In this document: positions 7,101 to 8,002 of the stretch, one piece after another
How the letters are laid out: the number at the start of each line of letters is the position of its first letter
Position numbering within the stretch: the stretch's first letter is position 1
Source of the DNA: Bacteroidetes bacterium UBA6161
GTDB taxonomy: Bacteria; Bacteroidota; Bacteroidia; NS11-12g; UBA955
DNA: 8,002 nucleotides
Assembly: GCA_002422315.1 (NCBI GenBank)
Contig: DIUJ01000031.1
Coordinates: 1 to 8,002 of the forward strand
Direction of reading: 5' to 3'
Translations under genes and position numbers: made by a program
Notes under the pieces: generated by a model
The model's input: only the letters and a program-made list of their open reading frames with translations
What the model was told of the DNA's origin: nothing
Databases searched by the model: none

Positions 7101-7775
7101 TTTTTCATGCACTATAGAATCTCCATAGTTTCCAAAAGCCCTCCCATTAAGGAATGCAGGTTCGTTGTTACAAACATAGAATAAATCGTGTATTGGACTG
7201 AATTTTGGGGTAGCTTCACCAAAATGCCAGTCATAACAAAGGTTCATTTCCAAAAAGAATAGTGCAATCCCTCCACTAATATTGCCATGGCCTCCTGGTA
7301 AACAACATTCTTTCATTGAAATGGAAATTTTACAATAATCTGGATTTAGAAAGATGGAATGAAGGCTATCCTTAAAATCTACAATGGCTTCATATACATG
7401 CATTTCAAAGCCATCTCCTGTAATAGTATTTGAAGGGGAGCATGGGAGATAATTTGAACGGTCACATCTTAAAGGAACATTTTCAATCTTAACTCTAGTA
7501 ACACTATCTGTTACTAATTTTCCTTTGGATCGGATTTCTATTGGGAACTTATTAGCAAACCATGGAGCACCTCTACAATCTCTATATTGTTGAACTATTA
7601 TTTTAAATTTATTATCCCCAAGGCTTTCTGCATATACTTCTCCTCTGTCTCCGCTCCATGCTTTGAGTGGTAGACTAAATAAGCTAAGCCCAGCCAATAA
7701 GCATAGATTTACAAGTAAATTTTTTACTTTCCTAAACTTATTGTAATTAAAAGTTTTAGTAAAATTTATATCCAT
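4185..7775 (-). CDS. Large cell-surface protein with YRDC-type N-terminal domain, Ig/PKD-like repeats and gliding-motility-associated (T9SS type B) C-terminal domain
   Basis: The gene encodes 1196 aa. Residues 1-39 form a signal peptide (basic NYNKFRKVKN, core LLVNLCLLAGLSLFSLPL, cleavage near LKA-W). Residues ~40-330 match the pattern of a domain frequent at the N-terminus of giant Bacteroidota adhesin-like proteins: GEVYAESLGDNKFKIIVQQY followed by RDC (residues 64-67), then GFEMHVYEAIVDF, ECC, a GDS-I-V motif, and TGDLIFTP near the end. In this protein the usual SHxxGGEI opening is replaced by WSGDRGEV. Residues ~330-1105 are a series of Ig/PKD-like beta-sandwich repeats, often closing with C-x-D-T/S plus a V-rich strand. 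Residues ~1109-1196 (4185-4451) are the gliding-motility-associated C-terminal domain: FVPNAFSPNADGINDTW, FNRWGQQVW, EWNG, GAYLYIL, ending LYLER. This domain directs T9SS export and surface attachment. The role is probably adhesive or structural; the ligand is unknown. GC content rises from about 30% near the 5' end to above 50% in the C-terminal part. Confidence 0.95.
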   Translation of the reverse strand: MDINFTKTFNYNKFRKVKNLLVNLCLLAGLSLFSLPLKAWSGDRGEVYAESLGDNKFKIIVQQYRDCRGAPWFANKFPIEIRSKGKLVTDSVTRVKIENVPLRCDRSNYLPCSPSNTITGDGFEMHVYEAIVDFKDSLHSIFLNPDYCKISISMKECCLPGGHGNISGGIALFFLEMNLCYDWHFGEATPKFSPIHDLFYVCNNEPAFLNGRAFGNYGDSIVHEKSNRFRDIFDTIANKYIAIPYISPYTTDIPLDVYCPNGNCTSRPNLQPPAGYYYDAKTGDLIFTPINGPTRNSITLKATQFKKDSSNIPVWTSSVYRQSAILVNNCSDNKPPSYRNLDRIINKKVCLGDTVSFDFAIEDILDTYQDFPDTLTYTYTHTLPGNPSIILLNDSLPNLKFLRFFWVVPSDVVHLSNFTTFTLKVSDNRCPIPSTSNRTFSFSIYRKPVLEIKTDTLTCGWLKFSFESKLKDHAYARFNPNWQITNPSDSLFIFNSSNFFDSFPLPDTGLINLRLLTTHKDFDCENQTDTSLVFQGQPAFFAKIHGSKNKDLCKGNSISLTCNVKNEISQLTYKWIYNNDTLPFQTNQINFSPLVNGMLRVLVQSPSGCESSDTIFITILENPKVSIIEKNLTGCFGSEFILNTNYPTEINSKYWENADTSSQRKVKQSGTYIFTVISSNNCVGKDSTIVTILPVATIPNLAPTTCQGSSLTIQGFSVAANDSAEWKWGPVSNPDGFDSVYTRTYFSNLVVPHQFRYKLNGIWCSQSHNFFVVALPKPKPNFVLSDTALCLRNNLFTATDISPAAAARTWINPDGGSSSDSLYQFSLQNHGSFSLGLALVNTQGCSDTLFKPLRTLPNPVAFANILQQRPCFADNFVEVDFGASVASGSVASRSILWGNGKSNSISPASQIYSAPGSYNAMVIATSNRACTDTLLVPLQVLPAPSPSLSVLKACENDSLVLLSSNPHSQENTHFLYLNQVLMDSASLPPNQSHTWYGNIGSSPMQAKLIARSSDGCTDSISLNINPNPSPRASIQAVLLRDQKLAYRFTGSGSGSIAQWQWFSSQGNSGSGQVWEPRFNDTGMTTITLRVSSPQGCSSDTSIVVPVYDKITLFVPNAFSPNADGINDTWKVGGMLLFQDFSIKVFNRWGQQVWQATKATDEWNGEGAINGAYLYILSARDILGQLHELQGMLYLER

Positions 7776-7784
7776 TAGCTTATT

Positions 7785-7853
7785 TTACCATACAAACATA
7801 GTATAAATAAAACTAATAAACAATAGGGTAAAGGAAAGAAGCTTTTTAGCCAT
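7785..7853 (-). CDS. Possible 22-codon hydrophobic leader ORF
   Basis: An ATG at 7853 opens MAKKLLSFTLLF and continues hydrophobic to ...YTMFVW before a TAA ten bases upstream of the 1196-aa gene, in the same frame. Two lysines followed by about 18 hydrophobic residues look like a signal-peptide start or a tiny membrane peptide, and an A/G-rich stretch lies before the ATG. Against it, the best promoter of the downstream gene lies inside this ORF, and AT-rich DNA yields hydrophobic short frames by chance. It could be a leader peptide, the remnant of an older signal peptide, or nothing. Confidence 0.2.
   Translation of the reverse strand: MAKKLLSFTLLFISFIYTMFVW
7793..7823 (-). promoter_or_regulatory. 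Bacteroidota-type promoter of the 1196-aa surface-protein gene
   Basis: On the minus strand TTG (7823-7821), 20 bp, then TATGTTTG (7800-7793) matches the TTG / TAnnTTTG promoter used by the Bacteroidota primary sigma factor. The -7 element is a perfect match and the spacing is within the usual range. The transcript would start near 7788, leaving a leader of only about 12 nt before the ATG at 7775. That is compatible with the lack of a Shine-Dalgarno sequence. Confidence 0.6.
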
Positions 7854-7900
7854 TTCTATAATTCTTTTCTTTACTTGAATAGCTAGGTTGAAGTTTAAGC

Positions 7901-8002
7901 CCTTTTTCCTTTTTCACTTCCTCGTTCTGAAATATGTTTACAGTTTATGGTTTACGGTTTACAGTTTACGGTTTACAGTTTGTTAAAGCCTGAATAAGGT
8001 TG
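7901..8002. repeat. Second copy of the heptamer repeat element, truncated by the window edge
   Basis: A pyrimidine-rich stretch with CACTTCCTCGTTC (also found in pieces at ~3770-3795) leads into six heptamers of the form (T/A/G)GTTTA(C/T) from 7935 to 7976. It then reaches the 22-bp motif also seen at 4098-4119 (here 7981-8002). Order and orientation match the array at 3711-4184, but this copy has no 83-bp duplication. It lies upstream of the 1196-aa gene, so that gene is flanked on both sides by the element. Confidence 0.85.

Noticed and set aside
7935..7976. Telomere-like TTTACGG heptamers suggesting eukaryotic DNA
   Set aside because: The flanking genes are intronless with bacterial signal peptides and T9SS domains, and the heptamers are degenerate and interstitial.

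Overview
The window reads as a piece of a Bacteroidota chromosome, probably from the free-living, AT-rich side of the phylum. All three real genes lie on the minus strand. They encode large secreted proteins with the architecture of type IX secretion system (T9SS) cargo: an N-terminal Sec signal peptide, long beta-rich repeats, and a C-terminal sorting domain where the C-terminus is visible. The best promoter candidate has the Bacteroidota form (TTG, then TAnnTTTG near -7), and no strong Shine-Dalgarno sequences are seen, which also fits the phylum.

Layout in the direction of transcription (right to left). The right edge (7901-8002) is a low-complexity repeat built of GTTTAC-type heptamers and ends in a motif that recurs at 4098-4119. 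A promoter (7793-7823) precedes a 1196-aa cell-surface protein (7775-4185). This has the Bacteroidota YRDC-type N-terminal domain, Ig/PKD-like repeats and a gliding-motility-associated (type B) C-terminal domain. From its stop codon to about 3711 there is a 480-bp array of 7-bp-based repeats, with an 83-90 bp higher-order unit and extreme purine/pyrimidine strand bias. A 635-aa beta-helix protein with a type A sorting domain follows. Its last base overlaps the start of a third gene, a propeller-like/PKD protein that runs off the left edge still open after 554 codons.

The most interesting point is the start of the beta-helix gene. The natural ATG and signal-peptide N-region (3617-3568) are out of frame with the body of the gene because of a run of nine Gs (3558-3566, minus strand). 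Ten or seven Gs would restore a complete, well-formed signal peptide. This is either a phase-variable contingency tract that could switch a surface protein (and the coupled downstream gene) on and off, or a homopolymer sequencing error.

A second pattern is compositional. In both PKD-containing genes the GC content rises sharply at the junction between the N-terminal module and the C-terminal PKD region, as if the C-terminal modules have a separate history. No RNA genes, CRISPR array, transposase or convincing intrinsic terminator was seen.
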